47,731 nt of DNA from Salipiger bermudensis (GTDB lineage Bacteria > Pseudomonadota > Alphaproteobacteria > Rhodobacterales > Rhodobacteraceae), in contig NZ_JAHVIA010000014.1 of NCBI RefSeq assembly GCF_019801965.1, positions 1-47,731 on the forward strand. The letters run 5' to 3'. A program made the position numbers and the translations under genes. This document shows positions 16,978 through 26,114 of this stretch, in pieces; the stretch's first letter is position 1; each line of letters begins with the position of its first letter. The notes below the pieces were generated by a model. It ran no database searches, had not been told where the DNA came from, and saw nothing but the letters and a program-made list of their open reading frames with translations.

Positions 16978-17904
16978 TCAGGGTTTCCGGAAACCGCGGC
17001 GCACCGTTCGCATCGGAGAGGTGAGTCTCCACGACGTCGAACGATAGACCCCGTCTAGCAAGGCCTCCGCCTCGCGCCCCCGCTGCAGCTCGCTCAGGCT
17101 GCGCAGCAGCGCCGCCCCGAGGATCTCCTCGCGCACCGTGCGTCGGCCGCCCTCGACGGCCATGCCGGACTGGAGGCTCTGCTGCAGGCCGAGTTCGAGA
17201 CTGTCTTCCTGCATCTGCTCCTCGAGCTGGGCGACATTGGCGAGCAGGAGCTGGACCTCCGCCTCGCGTTGCTCGAGTTCCCAGCCGAGGTCGATGGCCT
17301 GGGCAGATTGATCCTCTTTCAAGGCGGCATGCAGCCGATCAAGCTGTGCCACCTTGTCGGTTTCGTCGGCGGCCAATGCGATGCTGGCTTCGAGCTCGTC
17401 TTCCAACCGGCGGGCCAGACTGTTTTCATGCACCAGAACCCGGGCCATCAACCGTTGCAGCGGGCGCTCTCGTGGCAGATCCAGCGACGGGTCGGCCGTA
17501 ACATCCGTTTCGAAAGCGCAGCCGAGGCGATCCGACAGCAAGGCGGCACAGGCGGCAGGGTCGGCCTGCATCGCCGAGCGTTCGAGGACCAGGATCTGCC
17601 GCCGGTGCGGGCGCAGCCCGACGAGCTGCTCTTCCAATTGAGCGGTTTCCCTGGCGAGCGCTTCGGAAGGCGGCATCCCTGCGCCCAGCGCCGCCACCAG
17701 AGCGGTTTCCAGGCTGCTCAGGATGACCAGCACGAAAGGCGCCTCCGTCCCGGCTTGCAGCGCCATTTGCAGATCCGGCTGGACTTGCAGGGTCAGCTTC
17801 GGGCTGGCGTCACTGGCCAGGCTCTCCAGCGTTTCGGGCATGGGCCCCTGGTCCAGGATCACCACCGGAAGGGTTGCAGGGGAAAGCGCTGGGGTCTGGG
17901 GCAT
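16978..17904 (-). CDS. Coiled-coil protein with terminal SxSWRLTxPxR motif
   Basis: I do not recognise the N-terminal 100 residues of this 308-aa protein. From about residue 145 to 250 it is rich in Leu, Glu and Gln with heptad spacing and is likely a long coiled coil. It ends YRSTSWRLTSPMRTVRRGF, a tail motif often found at the end of glycosyltransferase-associated coiled coils in polysaccharide clusters. It has no membrane segment. It is the first gene of the minus-strand block and probably shares a transcript with the fucosyltransferase-like gene. A scaffold role is an inference. Confidence 0.5.
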   Translation of the reverse strand: MPQTPALSPATLPVVILDQGPMPETLESLASDASPKLTLQVQPDLQMALQAGTEAPFVLVILSSLETALVAALGAGMPPSEALARETAQLEEQLVGLRPHRRQILVLERSAMQADPAACAALLSDRLGCAFETDVTADPSLDLPRERPLQRLMARVLVHENSLARRLEDELEASIALAADETDKVAQLDRLHAALKEDQSAQAIDLGWELEQREAEVQLLLANVAQLEEQMQEDSLELGLQQSLQSGMAVEGGRRTVREEILGAALLRSLSELQRGREAEALLDGVYRSTSWRLTSPMRTVRRGFRKP

Positions 17905-18146
17905 GGTCGGGCTGAAGTCCTTGCGGCCGGGAAGGCATGGGTGGCGGCGGTCTGACGGCCAATGGATAGGTGAAATACGGTTGCAGTGAAATCACAACCG
18001 CCCCCCGGGTGCCAGAGCGGCGCGTCGGAAAAGCGTCACCCTCCGGTCACACCCGGGCCGCCGCCATTCTCGACAGGGCAGTCCGGCTGCGCCATAACGC
18101 GGAGGTCGCGCGATCTTGCGTATGACGAATTGACTGCGAGGCCCCT

Positions 18147-18728
18147 GTGACGCATCCGATCGAACTGACCACCGCCGCCGCTTTCGAGCAGCTGCGCGGC
18201 GCAAGCCTGAAACAGCCGGTGAAGAGCGGCGAGAAGCTCGGCCACGGCCTGTATTTCAGCTGGGACACCGAAGATGGTGACGTCTCCGTCACGCTTGACA
18301 GCAGCCCCGGCAGCCTGTTCTCGGCCCGGATCGAGATCGCCAAATCTCCCGCCTGGTTTACCCTAAACATCGCCCTCGGCGAGACCGGCCTGCAGGACAG
18401 CGACGTTCTGGGGCTCGTGGCCGAGATCAGCGGCGATCAGCCGGCAAGCCTGCCGGTCTTCATCCGTTCCGCCTTTCCAGGCGGTGGGCATGGCGACACC
18501 TGGCTGATGGACCAGCTTGCCGTCGGCGCGTCCCCGGCCATCCGCACGCTGCTGCACACCGCCGCGCCCGGCTCTCCGCTGACCGGAGACGCGGTCTATC
18601 ACACGTTGATCATGAATCTGCCCAAGGAAAGCGGCACGCTGACCCTGCGCGACATGGGCGTGTTCGTCCTGCCGAACTCGGAGCTGACCGCGGGCACGCC
18701 GGTGACCCTGGCCGGCTACGCCAGCTGA
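18147..18728 (+). CDS. Hypothetical 193-aa protein, possibly a beta-sandwich
   Basis: No family recognised. The sequence alternates short polar and hydrophobic stretches (FSWDTEDGDVSVTL, SARIEIAKSPAWFTLNIAL, VYHTLIMNLP, LTLRDMGVFVLP), which suggests an all-beta, carbohydrate-binding-module-like fold; this is only a pattern judgement. There is no signal peptide. Translation likely starts at GTG with GAGG 6 bases before it. It stands alone between the minus-strand sugar block and repA, converging on repA with 12 bases between stops. Confidence 0.5.
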   Translation: MTHPIELTTAAAFEQLRGASLKQPVKSGEKLGHGLYFSWDTEDGDVSVTLDSSPGSLFSARIEIAKSPAWFTLNIALGETGLQDSDVLGLVAEISGDQPASLPVFIRSAFPGGGHGDTWLMDQLAVGASPAIRTLLHTAAPGSPLTGDAVYHTLIMNLPKESGTLTLRDMGVFVLPNSELTAGTPVTLAGYAS

Positions 18729-18740
18729 GCCGGGCGCGGC

Positions 18741-19760
18741 TCAGCCCTCGCCACGCTTGCGCAGCCAGCCCAGGAACGCCTTGTCCGGGTCGCCCAGCCG
18801 CGGGCGGCCGCTATCGGCCCAGAAGCTCCGCCAATCCGCTTCGAGCGCGTAGACATCCGCGCCCGGGAGCAGCTCGCGCGCCGTGTCGAGGGTCTCGGGG
18901 CGCAGCAGCGGCGCGCCCGGTGCGTCGGGCTCCACCACCTGCGCCCGGCGGGTGACCCGCAGCAGATCGCCCGGCTCCTCGGTGAGGGCATAGTCGGGCA
19001 GGTTGTCGGCGGCGATCATCTTGCGCAGTGCCGCGCGAAACACCCGCACCGGGGCCGTCGAGCCCGCCTTCTTGTGCAGCACCGCCACGCTCACCTGCCA
19101 CTCCGGCTGCCGCCCGCAATGCTTGCGCGCCAGCTCGTAGACCCGCCGCTCCAGTGGCTTGCGCAGGCGGAAATAGTCCCGGCTCAGCGTCAGCACCGAT
19201 TTCGCCAGCACCGCCCGGTAGAGCCATTCCGACAGGGTGACCGACACCGAGATCATCCGACCGCCCCGGGTCTTGCGGCGGATCTCCCAGGACTCGATCA
19301 GGCCGAAGCCGCTGGTCGTCTCTTCGCCGCCGGTGGCCATGTTGGTGGTGATGCGGGTGCCGGCCAGCCGCTCGAAGGCCTCGCGCAGCCGGGCGTAGCT
19401 GTCGCCGGAGGTGTCGCGATTGGTGGCGACCAGCAGGTCATGCGCCTTGAGCACCAGGTGGCGGGAGGTCTCGCGCCCGGCATTCACCGCCGCCACCAGC
19501 TGGCTGACGCAGTAGATCAGGATATCCTTGTCGTGGATCGTCGCCCGGCCCCGCACGCTCGGCGTCACCTGCACCTCGGTGCCGTTGTGCTCGTAGCTCA
19601 GGATGCGCCGGTCGGGCCGGGTCGAGAGCGAGAACACCGGATGCTCCATGGTGCCGAGATCATCCTTCGGACTGGCCCCGAAAATGTCGCAGATGAAGAA
19701 ATCCCCGGTGGGGTGGCGATCGGGCATCAGCCCCCCTGCCCCGCGTGTCGCTGCCGTCAT
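18741..19760 (-). CDS. repA: Plasmid replication initiator RepA
   Basis: This 339-aa protein fits the RepA/RPA-type initiators of alphaproteobacterial plasmids. It has FFICDIFGASPKDDLGTMEHPVFSL near the start, a winged-helix-like region with LREAFERLAGTRITT and a second such region around YFRLRKPLERRVYELARKHCG. It is expected to bind iterons and open the origin. The start is ATG; another ATG 11 codons in is preceded by a G-rich stretch and is also possible. It is divergent from parAB across a 414-base region with iterons and a DnaA box. The RepA plus parAB plus rhamnose operon set is typical of roseobacter 'biofilm' plasmids. Confidence 0.9.
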   Translation of the reverse strand: MTAATRGAGGLMPDRHPTGDFFICDIFGASPKDDLGTMEHPVFSLSTRPDRRILSYEHNGTEVQVTPSVRGRATIHDKDILIYCVSQLVAAVNAGRETSRHLVLKAHDLLVATNRDTSGDSYARLREAFERLAGTRITTNMATGGEETTSGFGLIESWEIRRKTRGGRMISVSVTLSEWLYRAVLAKSVLTLSRDYFRLRKPLERRVYELARKHCGRQPEWQVSVAVLHKKAGSTAPVRVFRAALRKMIAADNLPDYALTEEPGDLLRVTRRAQVVEPDAPGAPLLRPETLDTARELLPGADVYALEADWRSFWADSGRPRLGDPDKAFLGWLRKRGEG

Positions 19761-19780
19761 TGTCCTGCCCGTGCTCGTTG

Positions 19781-19822
19781 CCCGCTTCGGCGGGTCTGCC
19801 CTGCCCCCGATTCCTTTCGGGG
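19781..19822. promoter_or_regulatory. Two hairpins in the repA leader
   Basis: CCCGC-TTCG-GCGGG (19781-19794) is a short, very stable tetraloop hairpin 20 bases upstream of the repA start. CCCCGA and TCGGGG (19805-19822) form a second 6-bp stem. Both would be in the repA mRNA leader and could control initiator translation or transcription. Confidence 0.4.
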
Positions 19823-19844
19823 TTTCAGTGACACCAGCGTAGAT

Positions 19845-19853
19845 TTATCCACA
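19845..19853 (+). promoter_or_regulatory. DnaA box
   Basis: The sequence TTATCCACA is the perfect consensus DnaA-binding site. It lies 30 bases from the first iteron, as expected for an origin that recruits host DnaA. Confidence 0.8.
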
Positions 19854-19882
19854 GCCCCCGTCCAGCGCGGCTTCGGCGGATT

Positions 19883-19948
19883 GGAGTCGCCTGATCGTGG
19901 GTTCGGAGTCGCATCAACGTGGTATCAGAGTCGCCATGAGCAGAAGAG
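19883..19948 (+). repeat. Iterons, three copies at 22-bp period
   Basis: Copies begin at 19883, 19905 and 19927, exactly two helical turns apart. The first two share GGAGTCGC, then ACGTGG or TCGTGG, and end in TC; the third keeps AGAGTCGC and decays after that. They are the probable RepA-binding sites. Confidence 0.75.
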
Positions 19949-20174
19949 GCAGCCAAAAAACCCATATCTTCAAATCCTTGCCCAAACAGGCTTGCCCCGT
20001 AACGAATAAACTAACAAATTTCTAACAACAAAAATCAGCATTCGCCGACCTCCCCCGCCTCAACGCCTCCCGAAACACCCGGATTTGCTTAGAAATCCTT
20101 TCTGTGTTCGGTCTTTCCTTCCATGTGAGCGGTTTTCTGCTATCTTGGCAAAAAATGCGCACATGAGGCGTCTG

Positions 20175-21569
20175 ATGCGAGCAGACAGCAAGGGCACCCT
20201 GCCCCCCTATTTCAACATCGATCCCGACCAGGCCGAGGCCGCGCTCGGGGCGCCGGCCTCCACCGCGCGCTTCGGCGAGATCGCCCGGGCCTGCGAAGCC
20301 GGACGCACCGACCTCGCCAGCCGCGGGCTGGAGGAAAGCGGTTCCCGGCAATTGCGGCTGTTCTCAACCTGGGAGATCACCCGGTACCTGATCCCGGTCG
20401 CGACAGGGCATTTCCGCCGCGTGCTGAAACAGAACCCCGAGCTGCCGCAGGGCAGCTCGGAGACCGAGGGCGGTGCCAAGTGGTTCACCCTCGACGAGGT
20501 GCTGCGGCTGAAGGCGCATTTCGGGCAGGAAGGCTCCAAGACCAAGGAATACCTCCCCTACCGACCGAAGGGACAACCCGCCAAGATGGTGGCTGTGGCC
20601 AACTTCAAGGGTGGCGTCGGCAAGACCTCGACCGCGGCGCATCTGGCGATGTCGGCGGCGCTCGACGGCTACAAGGTGCTGGTGATCGATCTCGACAGCC
20701 AGGGATCGATGACCTCGATCTTCGGCGGCAAGGTCGAGGATGAATGGCAAACCGTGTTCCCGCTGCTGGCCCGGCATTACGCCCGCTACCTGAGAGCCGA
20801 GAACCAGCGCCGGCTCGACCGGAACGAGGCTCCCCAGCCGCTCGACGACACCCTGGCCGAAGCGCTCGAGATCGATCCTCGAACGCTGGTGCAGCCGACC
20901 CACTGGCCCAATATCGATCTCATCGGGGCGCAGCTGAACCTCTACTGGGCCGAGTTCCAGATCCCGGTCTGGCGCATGGGCGCACGCGGCTGGAAACTCT
21001 GGGACGCGCTGACCGACACGCTCGACGAGAGCGGGCTGCTCGACGAGTATGACATCATCTTCCTCGATACCCCTCCGGCGCTCGGCTACCTGACCATCAA
21101 CGGGCTGGCGGCGGCGGACATCCTGCTGGTGCCGCTCGGGGCCTCGTTCCTCGAGTTCGACAGCACCGGGCGCTTCTTCGACATGCTGCACTCCACCTTC
21201 GGCTCGATCGAGGAGGCCGAGAACCTGGCGGCGCGGGCGCTGGGGCGCGAGGAGCTGAACTTCGAATGGGATGCGGTGCGCGCCGTGGTGACGCGCTACG
21301 ACGGCACCCAGCAGGCCGAGCTCGCGGCCCTCATGCAAGCCTATCTCGGCGAGGTGCTGTCGCCGCATCGTCAGGGCTTCACCGCGCTGATCGGCCAGGC
21401 CGGCGAGCAGGTGCAGGGCATCTACGAGGCCGATTACCGCGATTTCAACCGCGAGACCTACGTGCGTGGCCGCGAAACCTTCGATGCCACCTATGCCGCC
21501 TTTAAGCAGCTGCTCGTGGGCGCCTGGCGCCGCGACGCGCGGGCCGAAGCGGCGGCGGCCGCGGAATGA
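20175..21569 (+). CDS. parA: Plasmid partition ATPase ParA
   Basis: This ATPase of about 464 aa drives segregation of the plasmid with ParB. The Walker A motif of the deviant type is FKGGVGKTSTAAHLA near residue 140, followed by DLDSQGSMTSIFGG (A') and FLDTPPALGYLT (Walker B). The first 130 residues are an N-terminal DNA-binding extension, as in large plasmid ParAs that autoregulate. I chose the ATG with GAGG 6 bases upstream; an ATG four codons earlier overlaps that site. parB follows after 37 bases. Confidence 0.93.
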   Translation: MRADSKGTLPPYFNIDPDQAEAALGAPASTARFGEIARACEAGRTDLASRGLEESGSRQLRLFSTWEITRYLIPVATGHFRRVLKQNPELPQGSSETEGGAKWFTLDEVLRLKAHFGQEGSKTKEYLPYRPKGQPAKMVAVANFKGGVGKTSTAAHLAMSAALDGYKVLVIDLDSQGSMTSIFGGKVEDEWQTVFPLLARHYARYLRAENQRRLDRNEAPQPLDDTLAEALEIDPRTLVQPTHWPNIDLIGAQLNLYWAEFQIPVWRMGARGWKLWDALTDTLDESGLLDEYDIIFLDTPPALGYLTINGLAAADILLVPLGASFLEFDSTGRFFDMLHSTFGSIEEAENLAARALGREELNFEWDAVRAVVTRYDGTQQAELAALMQAYLGEVLSPHRQGFTALIGQAGEQVQGIYEADYRDFNRETYVRGRETFDATYAAFKQLLVGAWRRDARAEAAAAAE

Positions 21570-21606
21570 CCCTGGGTCGCGCGCCCGCCAGCACAGGAGA
21601 GAGATC

Positions 21607-22623
21607 ATGGCCAAGCGCAAGCGCCTGACACCCGCCAACCCGATGTTTCTCGGGCAGCCCGCCGAGCCGGTGGCCGCCGCCCCTGCCCCGGCGCAGATCA
21701 CCCGGGCGCCGATCGCCGACGTGGCTGCCGACAGTTCCGCCAGCGCTGCCCTGGCCGAGGTCGCGGGAGAGCTGTCACGGGCCCGCGAAACCGGCCGGAT
21801 GATCGCCAGCCTGCCACTCGAACGCATCGACATGGGCTATCTCGTGCGCGACCGCATGGTGGCCGATGACGAGGAGATGGCGGCGCTGGTGGCCTCGCTG
21901 CGTGACCGTGGCCAGCAGACCCCGATCGAGGTCACGCCGCTGGCCGATGGGCGCTATGGGCTGATCTCGGGCTGGCGTCGCTGCCAGGCGCTGATGCGGC
22001 TCTCGGAAGAGGGCGACGGGGACGGTACGGTGCTGGCGCTGGAGCGCCGCCCCGAGACCGCCTCGGATGCCTATCGCGCCATGGTCGAGGAAAATGAGAT
22101 CCGCGCCGGGCTGAGCTATTTCGAGCGCGCCCGCATCGTCGAGGTCGCGGTCTCCCAGGGCGTGTTCGAGACCCGAAAGCAGGCGTTGCAGAGCCTGTTC
22201 GCGGCCGCTTCGCGGGCCAAGCGCTCGAAGATCGGCAGCTTCGTTTCGCTGGTTTCGCTGCTGGGCGAGCACCTGCGCTTTCCGCAGGCCATCGGCGAGC
22301 GGCTTGGGCTGCGGCTCGCCAAGCAGATCGAGAGCGATCCCGGCCGCGCCGCGGCGCTGGCCGAGATCTGCGCCGCGGCACCCCGCGATACTGCCGAGGA
22401 CGAGCTGGCCTGGCTCACGCGCTGGGTCAGCCGGGCCGAAGCGGCGGAACGGTCTGCCGGGCAACCGGCGCGTGCTGCGAAACCGGAGCCGTTGACCCTG
22501 CGCCCCCGTCCCGGCCTTCAGGCCAGGTTCCATCCGGACCAGAACCGGCTCGAGCTCTCGGGCACGGCGCTGACCGAGGATCTGCGCGAAGCGCTCTTGG
22601 CCTGGATCGCGGAACGCGACTGA
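21607..22623 (+). CDS. parB: Plasmid partition protein ParB
   Basis: This 338-aa ParB/RepB-type protein binds a centromere and acts with ParA. It has a ParB N-domain (LPLERIDMGYLVRDR, then QTPIEVTPL and LISGWRRCQAL in the place of the GERR box) and the ENxxR nucleotide motif in VEENEIRAGLSYFERARIVEVA, followed by a helix-turn-helix region. AGGAGAG precedes the ATG. The Arg patch is GWRRCQ rather than the canonical GERRWR, as often seen in plasmid RepB proteins. The parS site is not identified. Confidence 0.9.
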   Translation: MAKRKRLTPANPMFLGQPAEPVAAAPAPAQITRAPIADVAADSSASAALAEVAGELSRARETGRMIASLPLERIDMGYLVRDRMVADDEEMAALVASLRDRGQQTPIEVTPLADGRYGLISGWRRCQALMRLSEEGDGDGTVLALERRPETASDAYRAMVEENEIRAGLSYFERARIVEVAVSQGVFETRKQALQSLFAAASRAKRSKIGSFVSLVSLLGEHLRFPQAIGERLGLRLAKQIESDPGRAAALAEICAAAPRDTAEDELAWLTRWVSRAEAAERSAGQPARAAKPEPLTLRPRPGLQARFHPDQNRLELSGTALTEDLREALLAWIAERD

Positions 22624-22630
22624 GGAACTG

Positions 22631-22662
22631 AATAGGCTCTAGACAGCGGTTTAGAGCCTATT
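22631..22662. terminator. Bidirectional terminator between parB and rfbA
   Basis: AATAGGCTCTA and TAGAGCCTATT form a perfect 11-bp stem with a 10-base loop between two convergent genes. Its right arm includes the rfbA stop codon. A role as a palindromic centromere cannot be excluded. Confidence 0.7.
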
Positions 22663-23530
22663 TCAGCAGTCTCAGAAGATATTGGCCGTAGCTGTTCTTC
22701 GAGAAGCTCTCGGCGCGTTTGCGCACCGCTTCGGCATCGATCCAGCCCTTGCCATAGGCGATCTCTTCCGGGCAGCCCACCTGCAGCCCCTGCCGCTCCG
22801 AGAGCGTGCGGACGAAATTGCCCGCATCCAGGAGGCTGGCATGGGTGCCGGTGTCGAGCCAGGCATAGCCACGGCCCATCTGCTGAACGTGCAGCGCGTC
22901 CTCGGCCAGGTACATCTCCAGAAGCGAGACGATCTCGAGCTCGCCGCGCGCCGAAGGGGTGACCGCGCGGGCCCGTTCCGGGGCACTGCCATCGAGGAAG
23001 TAGAGCCCGGTCACGGCGAAGGAGGAGGGCGCGACCTCGGGCTTCTCGACGATGCCGCGCACGCGCCCGGCGCTGTCGAAGTCGACGACGCCGTAGCGCT
23101 CGGGATCCGCCACCCGGTAGCCGAAGACGGTACCCCCCTGCCCGCGCGCATCCGCCGCCGCGAGCTCTTCCGGCAGGCCGTGACCGAAGAAGATGTTGTC
23201 GCCGAGGATCATCGCGCTCGGGGCGCCGGCGAGAAACTCCTCGGCCAGCAGATAGGCTTGTGCGAGACCATCCGGGCTGGGCTGGGTGATGTAGCTGAGG
23301 CTCAGACCCCACTGGCTGCCATCCCCGAGCGTGCGTCGGAACTGTTCGCTGTCCTGCGGCGTGGTGATGACGGCGATCTCGCGGATCCCGGCCAGCATCA
23401 GCACCGACAGCGGGTAGAAGATCATCGGCTTGTCATAGACCGGCAAAAGCTGCTTCGAGACGCCGATGGTGATGGGATAGAGCCGTGTTCCGGAGCCACC
23501 GGCGAGAATGATGCCCTTGCGTGCTGTCAT
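22658..23530 (-). CDS. rfbA: Glucose-1-phosphate thymidylyltransferase
   Basis: This 290-aa nucleotidyltransferase makes dTDP-glucose, the first step to dTDP-L-rhamnose. It has the signature [28 protein letters not shown] and the [10 protein letters not shown] metal-site segment. Family length is normal. Its ATG overlaps the rfbD stop by 4 bases, and it is the last gene of rfbCBDA. Confidence 0.96.
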   Translation of the reverse strand: MTARKGIILAGGSGTRLYPITIGVSKQLLPVYDKPMIFYPLSVLMLAGIREIAVITTPQDSEQFRRTLGDGSQWGLSLSYITQPSPDGLAQAYLLAEEFLAGAPSAMILGDNIFFGHGLPEELAAADARGQGGTVFGYRVADPERYGVVDFDSAGRVRGIVEKPEVAPSSFAVTGLYFLDGSAPERARAVTPSARGELEIVSLLEMYLAEDALHVQQMGRGYAWLDTGTHASLLDAGNFVRTLSERQGLQVGCPEEIAYGKGWIDAEAVRKRAESFSKNSYGQYLLRLLK

Positions 23531-24369
23531 GAGGTGAGCTCCTTCAGAGTCTGCGAAAGCGCGTCTCGCCAGTCCGGCGGCGAGATGCCGAAATCCGCCT
23601 CGAGGCAGCTGCAGTCGAGCCGCGAATTGAGCGGCCTTTGCGCCGGGGTCGGGTAGTCGACGGTCGGGATGCCGGTGACGGACACCTGCCGCCCGGCGCG
23701 CTCAAACGTTTCGCGCGCGAAACATTTCCAGCTCGTCGCGGGCGCCCCGGCGTAATGGTAGAGCCCGCCGCCCTGCCCCGCCTGCATCGTCCCGACCATG
23801 CTCAGCAGCGCCGCTGCGATGCCGGAGGCCGGGGTCGGCCCGCCGATCTGGTCCTCGACCACGGAAAGCGCGTCGCGGGTCTCCGAGAGGCGCAGCATGG
23901 TCTTCACGAAATTCGCGCCGTGAGGCGAGAAGACCCAGGAGGTGCGCAGCACCGCCCAGTGCCCGCCGGCATCGCGGATCGCGGTTTCCCCGGCGAGCTT
24001 CGAGCGGCCATAGGCGTTGATCGGAGCCGGGGTGTCCTCGGGGTGCCAGGGCGCGTCGCCGCTGCCATCGAAGACATAGTCGGTGGAGACGTGCAGGAAG
24101 GGGATGGCGAGCTTTGCGCAGGTGCGGGCCATGGCGCCGGGCGCCTCCCCGTTGATCACCGTCGCGAGGGCTTCCTCCTCCTCGGCGCGGTCGACCGCCG
24201 TATAGGCGGCGGCATTGATCACCGCCGAGGGCCGGGCAGCGAGAATGGTTGCGGCGCAGGCGTCCGGATCTGTGAGATCGGCATCTTCACGGCCAAGCGC
24301 CGTGACCTCGGCCTGCCGCCGCAGCTCTGTGGCGACCTGCCCGCTGCGGCCAAAGACCAGCAGGCTCAT
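23527..24369 (-). CDS. rfbD: dTDP-4-dehydrorhamnose reductase
   Basis: This 280-aa SDR enzyme performs the final reduction to dTDP-L-rhamnose. It has the short N-terminal [11 protein letters not shown] cofactor loop, [10 protein letters not shown], and the catalytic pair in YGRSK. Both ends overlap neighbours by 4 bases. The start is fixed by the overlap with rfbB. Confidence 0.94.
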   Translation of the reverse strand: MSLLVFGRSGQVATELRRQAEVTALGREDADLTDPDACAATILAARPSAVINAAAYTAVDRAEEEEALATVINGEAPGAMARTCAKLAIPFLHVSTDYVFDGSGDAPWHPEDTPAPINAYGRSKLAGETAIRDAGGHWAVLRTSWVFSPHGANFVKTMLRLSETRDALSVVEDQIGGPTPASGIAAALLSMVGTMQAGQGGGLYHYAGAPATSWKCFARETFERAGRQVSVTGIPTVDYPTPAQRPLNSRLDCSCLEADFGISPPDWRDALSQTLKELTS

Positions 24370-25415
24370 GCCCGCACCCCGAGCCGCTCGCCAACGCCTT
24401 TTCGGGCCTGCAACGGGCGCCACCAGGCCTCGTTGTCGAGATACCATTGCACGGTTTTCTCGAGCCCTTCCTCGACCGTTACTGAAGGGCGCCAGCCCAG
24501 CTCGTCGCGAAGGCGCGAGGGATCGATGGCATAGCGGGCATCGTGCCCCGGGCGGTCGGCGACGAAGGTAATCTGGTCGGCATAGGAGCCGGTCGCCTTC
24601 GGGCGTTTCGCATCGAGAATGCCGCAGAGCGTCTTCACCAGCTCGAGATTGCTGCGCTCGTTCTCGCCGCCGATATTGTAGCTGCGCCCCAGTGCGCCCT
24701 TCTGGACCACGAGCAGCAGCGCGTCGGCGTGATCCTCGACATAGAGCCAGTCGCGGATGTTGGCGCCTGTCCCGTAGATCGGCAGCGGCTTGCCGGCGAG
24801 CGCGTTCAGGATCACCACCGGGATGAGCTTTTCCGGGAAGTGGTAGGGGCCGTAATTGTTGGAGCAGTTGGTCAGCACCACCGGCAGGCCATAGGTTTCG
24901 TGCCAGGCGCGCACCAGGTGATCGGAGCTGGCTTTCGAGGCGGAATAGGGACTGCGCGGGTCGTAGGGCGTGTCTTCGGTGAACATTGCCTCCGGGTCGT
25001 CGGGCAGCGAGCCGAACACCTCGTCGGTGGAGATGTGGTGGAAGCGGAAGCGCTCCGGCTTGCCCCGGGCCAGCCAATAAGCGCGGGCCGCTTCCAGCGT
25101 GTTGTAGGTGCCGGTGATGTTGGTCTCGATGAAATCCCCGGGCCCGTCGATCGAGCGGTCGACATGGCTCTCGGCGGCGAGATGCATCACCGCGTCGGGT
25201 TTGTGCGCGGCAAAGATCCGGTCGAGCGCCGCGCGGTCGCGGATGTCGGCGTGCTCGAAGGTATAGAGCGGGCTGTCGGCCACCGGGGCGACATTGTCGA
25301 GGCAGGCGGCATAGGTCAGTGCGTCGAGGTTGACCACCGCGTGCCCGCGCGAGACCGCGAGCCGCACCACCGCCGAGCCGATGAAGCCCGCACCGCCGGT
25401 GACGAGGAGCTTCAT
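24366..25415 (-). CDS. rfbB: dTDP-glucose 4,6-dehydratase
   Basis: This 349-aa enzyme forms dTDP-4-keto-6-deoxyglucose. It shows [26 protein letters not shown], the STDEVFGSL active-site Asp-Glu segment and [12 protein letters not shown]. It starts at the ATG that overlaps the rfbC stop, and nothing upstream in the frame resembles the family. Confidence 0.96.
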   Translation of the reverse strand: MKLLVTGGAGFIGSAVVRLAVSRGHAVVNLDALTYAACLDNVAPVADSPLYTFEHADIRDRAALDRIFAAHKPDAVMHLAAESHVDRSIDGPGDFIETNITGTYNTLEAARAYWLARGKPERFRFHHISTDEVFGSLPDDPEAMFTEDTPYDPRSPYSASKASSDHLVRAWHETYGLPVVLTNCSNNYGPYHFPEKLIPVVILNALAGKPLPIYGTGANIRDWLYVEDHADALLLVVQKGALGRSYNIGGENERSNLELVKTLCGILDAKRPKATGSYADQITFVADRPGHDARYAIDPSRLRDELGWRPSVTVEEGLEKTVQWYLDNEAWWRPLQARKGVGERLGVRA

Positions 25416-25984
25416 GCCTGCGTGCCCTCGAAGAGGAAGGGGCTGTCGAAATCCTTCAGCAGTGGCGCCGCGGCGTCTTTCTCGGACAGCACCGCCTCGG
25501 AGCTGTCGAGGCCCCAGTCGATGCCGATCTCGGGATCGTCGAAGCGCACCGCGCCGTCGCAATCCGGGGCGTAGTAATCACTGCACTTGTAGATGATCTC
25601 GGTATCGGGCTCGCGGGTGACGAAGCCGTGCAGGAAGCCCTCCGGGATCAGCAGCTGGTGGCCGTTCTCGAAGCTCAGCTCGACGCCGATCCATTTGCCG
25701 TAGCTCGGGCTGCCCTTGCGGATGTCGACGGCCACGTCGAAGAGCCGGCCGCGGCCGCAGCGCACCAGCTTGGCCTGCGCATGCGGCGGGCTCTGGAAAT
25801 GCAGGCCCCGCACGGTGCCCTGCGTGGCGCTGAGCGAATGGTTGTCCTGTACGAAGTCATGGTCGAGCCCGTGCTCGGCCATGCGCGCCCTGTTCCAGCT
25901 TTCCGAAAAGAACCCGCGGTTGTCCCCGAAGCGTTGGGGCGTGAGGATTTTGACCCCGAGCAGGGCGGTGTCTTGGATCTGCAT
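25412..25984 (-). CDS. rfbC: dTDP-4-dehydrorhamnose 3,5-epimerase
   Basis: This 190-aa cupin enzyme epimerises dTDP-4-keto-6-deoxyglucose at C3 and C5. It has the catalytic His in RGLHFQ, the [16 protein letters not shown] core and [16 protein letters not shown] precedes the ATG; an in-frame upstream extension lacks support. It is the first gene of the rhamnose operon. Confidence 0.95.
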   Translation of the reverse strand: MQIQDTALLGVKILTPQRFGDNRGFFSESWNRARMAEHGLDHDFVQDNHSLSATQGTVRGLHFQSPPHAQAKLVRCGRGRLFDVAVDIRKGSPSYGKWIGVELSFENGHQLLIPEGFLHGFVTREPDTEIIYKCSDYYAPDCDGAVRFDDPEIGIDWGLDSSEAVLSEKDAAAPLLKDFDSPFLFEGTQA

Positions 25985-26114
25985 GGGCTTTCCCGGTCTG
26001 TTCCCGATCTTTCCTGCCACATGCGGCGGCACGCGTCATCCTGTAAGGGGGCGGGGCGTTTGACACCACCGGGCCATTGTGACCTTTGCGTGGAGCGAAA
26101 AACGGAGAGGCGAC
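25985..26114. promoter_or_regulatory. Divergent promoter region, rfbC / GT2
   Basis: These 130 bases separate two genes that start in opposite directions and should hold the promoter of the rhamnose operon. I cannot define the boxes by eye. Confidence 0.5.

Larger units (their letters stand above)
19761..20174. other. Replication origin region (oriV) between repA and parA
   Basis: This gene-free stretch carries what an iteron-controlled origin needs: a perfect DnaA box, direct repeats with 22-bp spacing, and an AT-rich part (about 19950-20040, including AATAAACTAACAAATTTC) fit for strand opening. It also must hold the divergent promoters of repA and parAB. The order from repA is hairpins, DnaA box, iterons, AT-rich segment, parA leader. 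Confidence 0.8.

Noticed and set aside
22631-22662. Palindrome after parB as a parS centromere
   Set aside because: It is a single copy between convergent genes with a 10-base loop, which fits a terminator better; the centromere role is not excluded.
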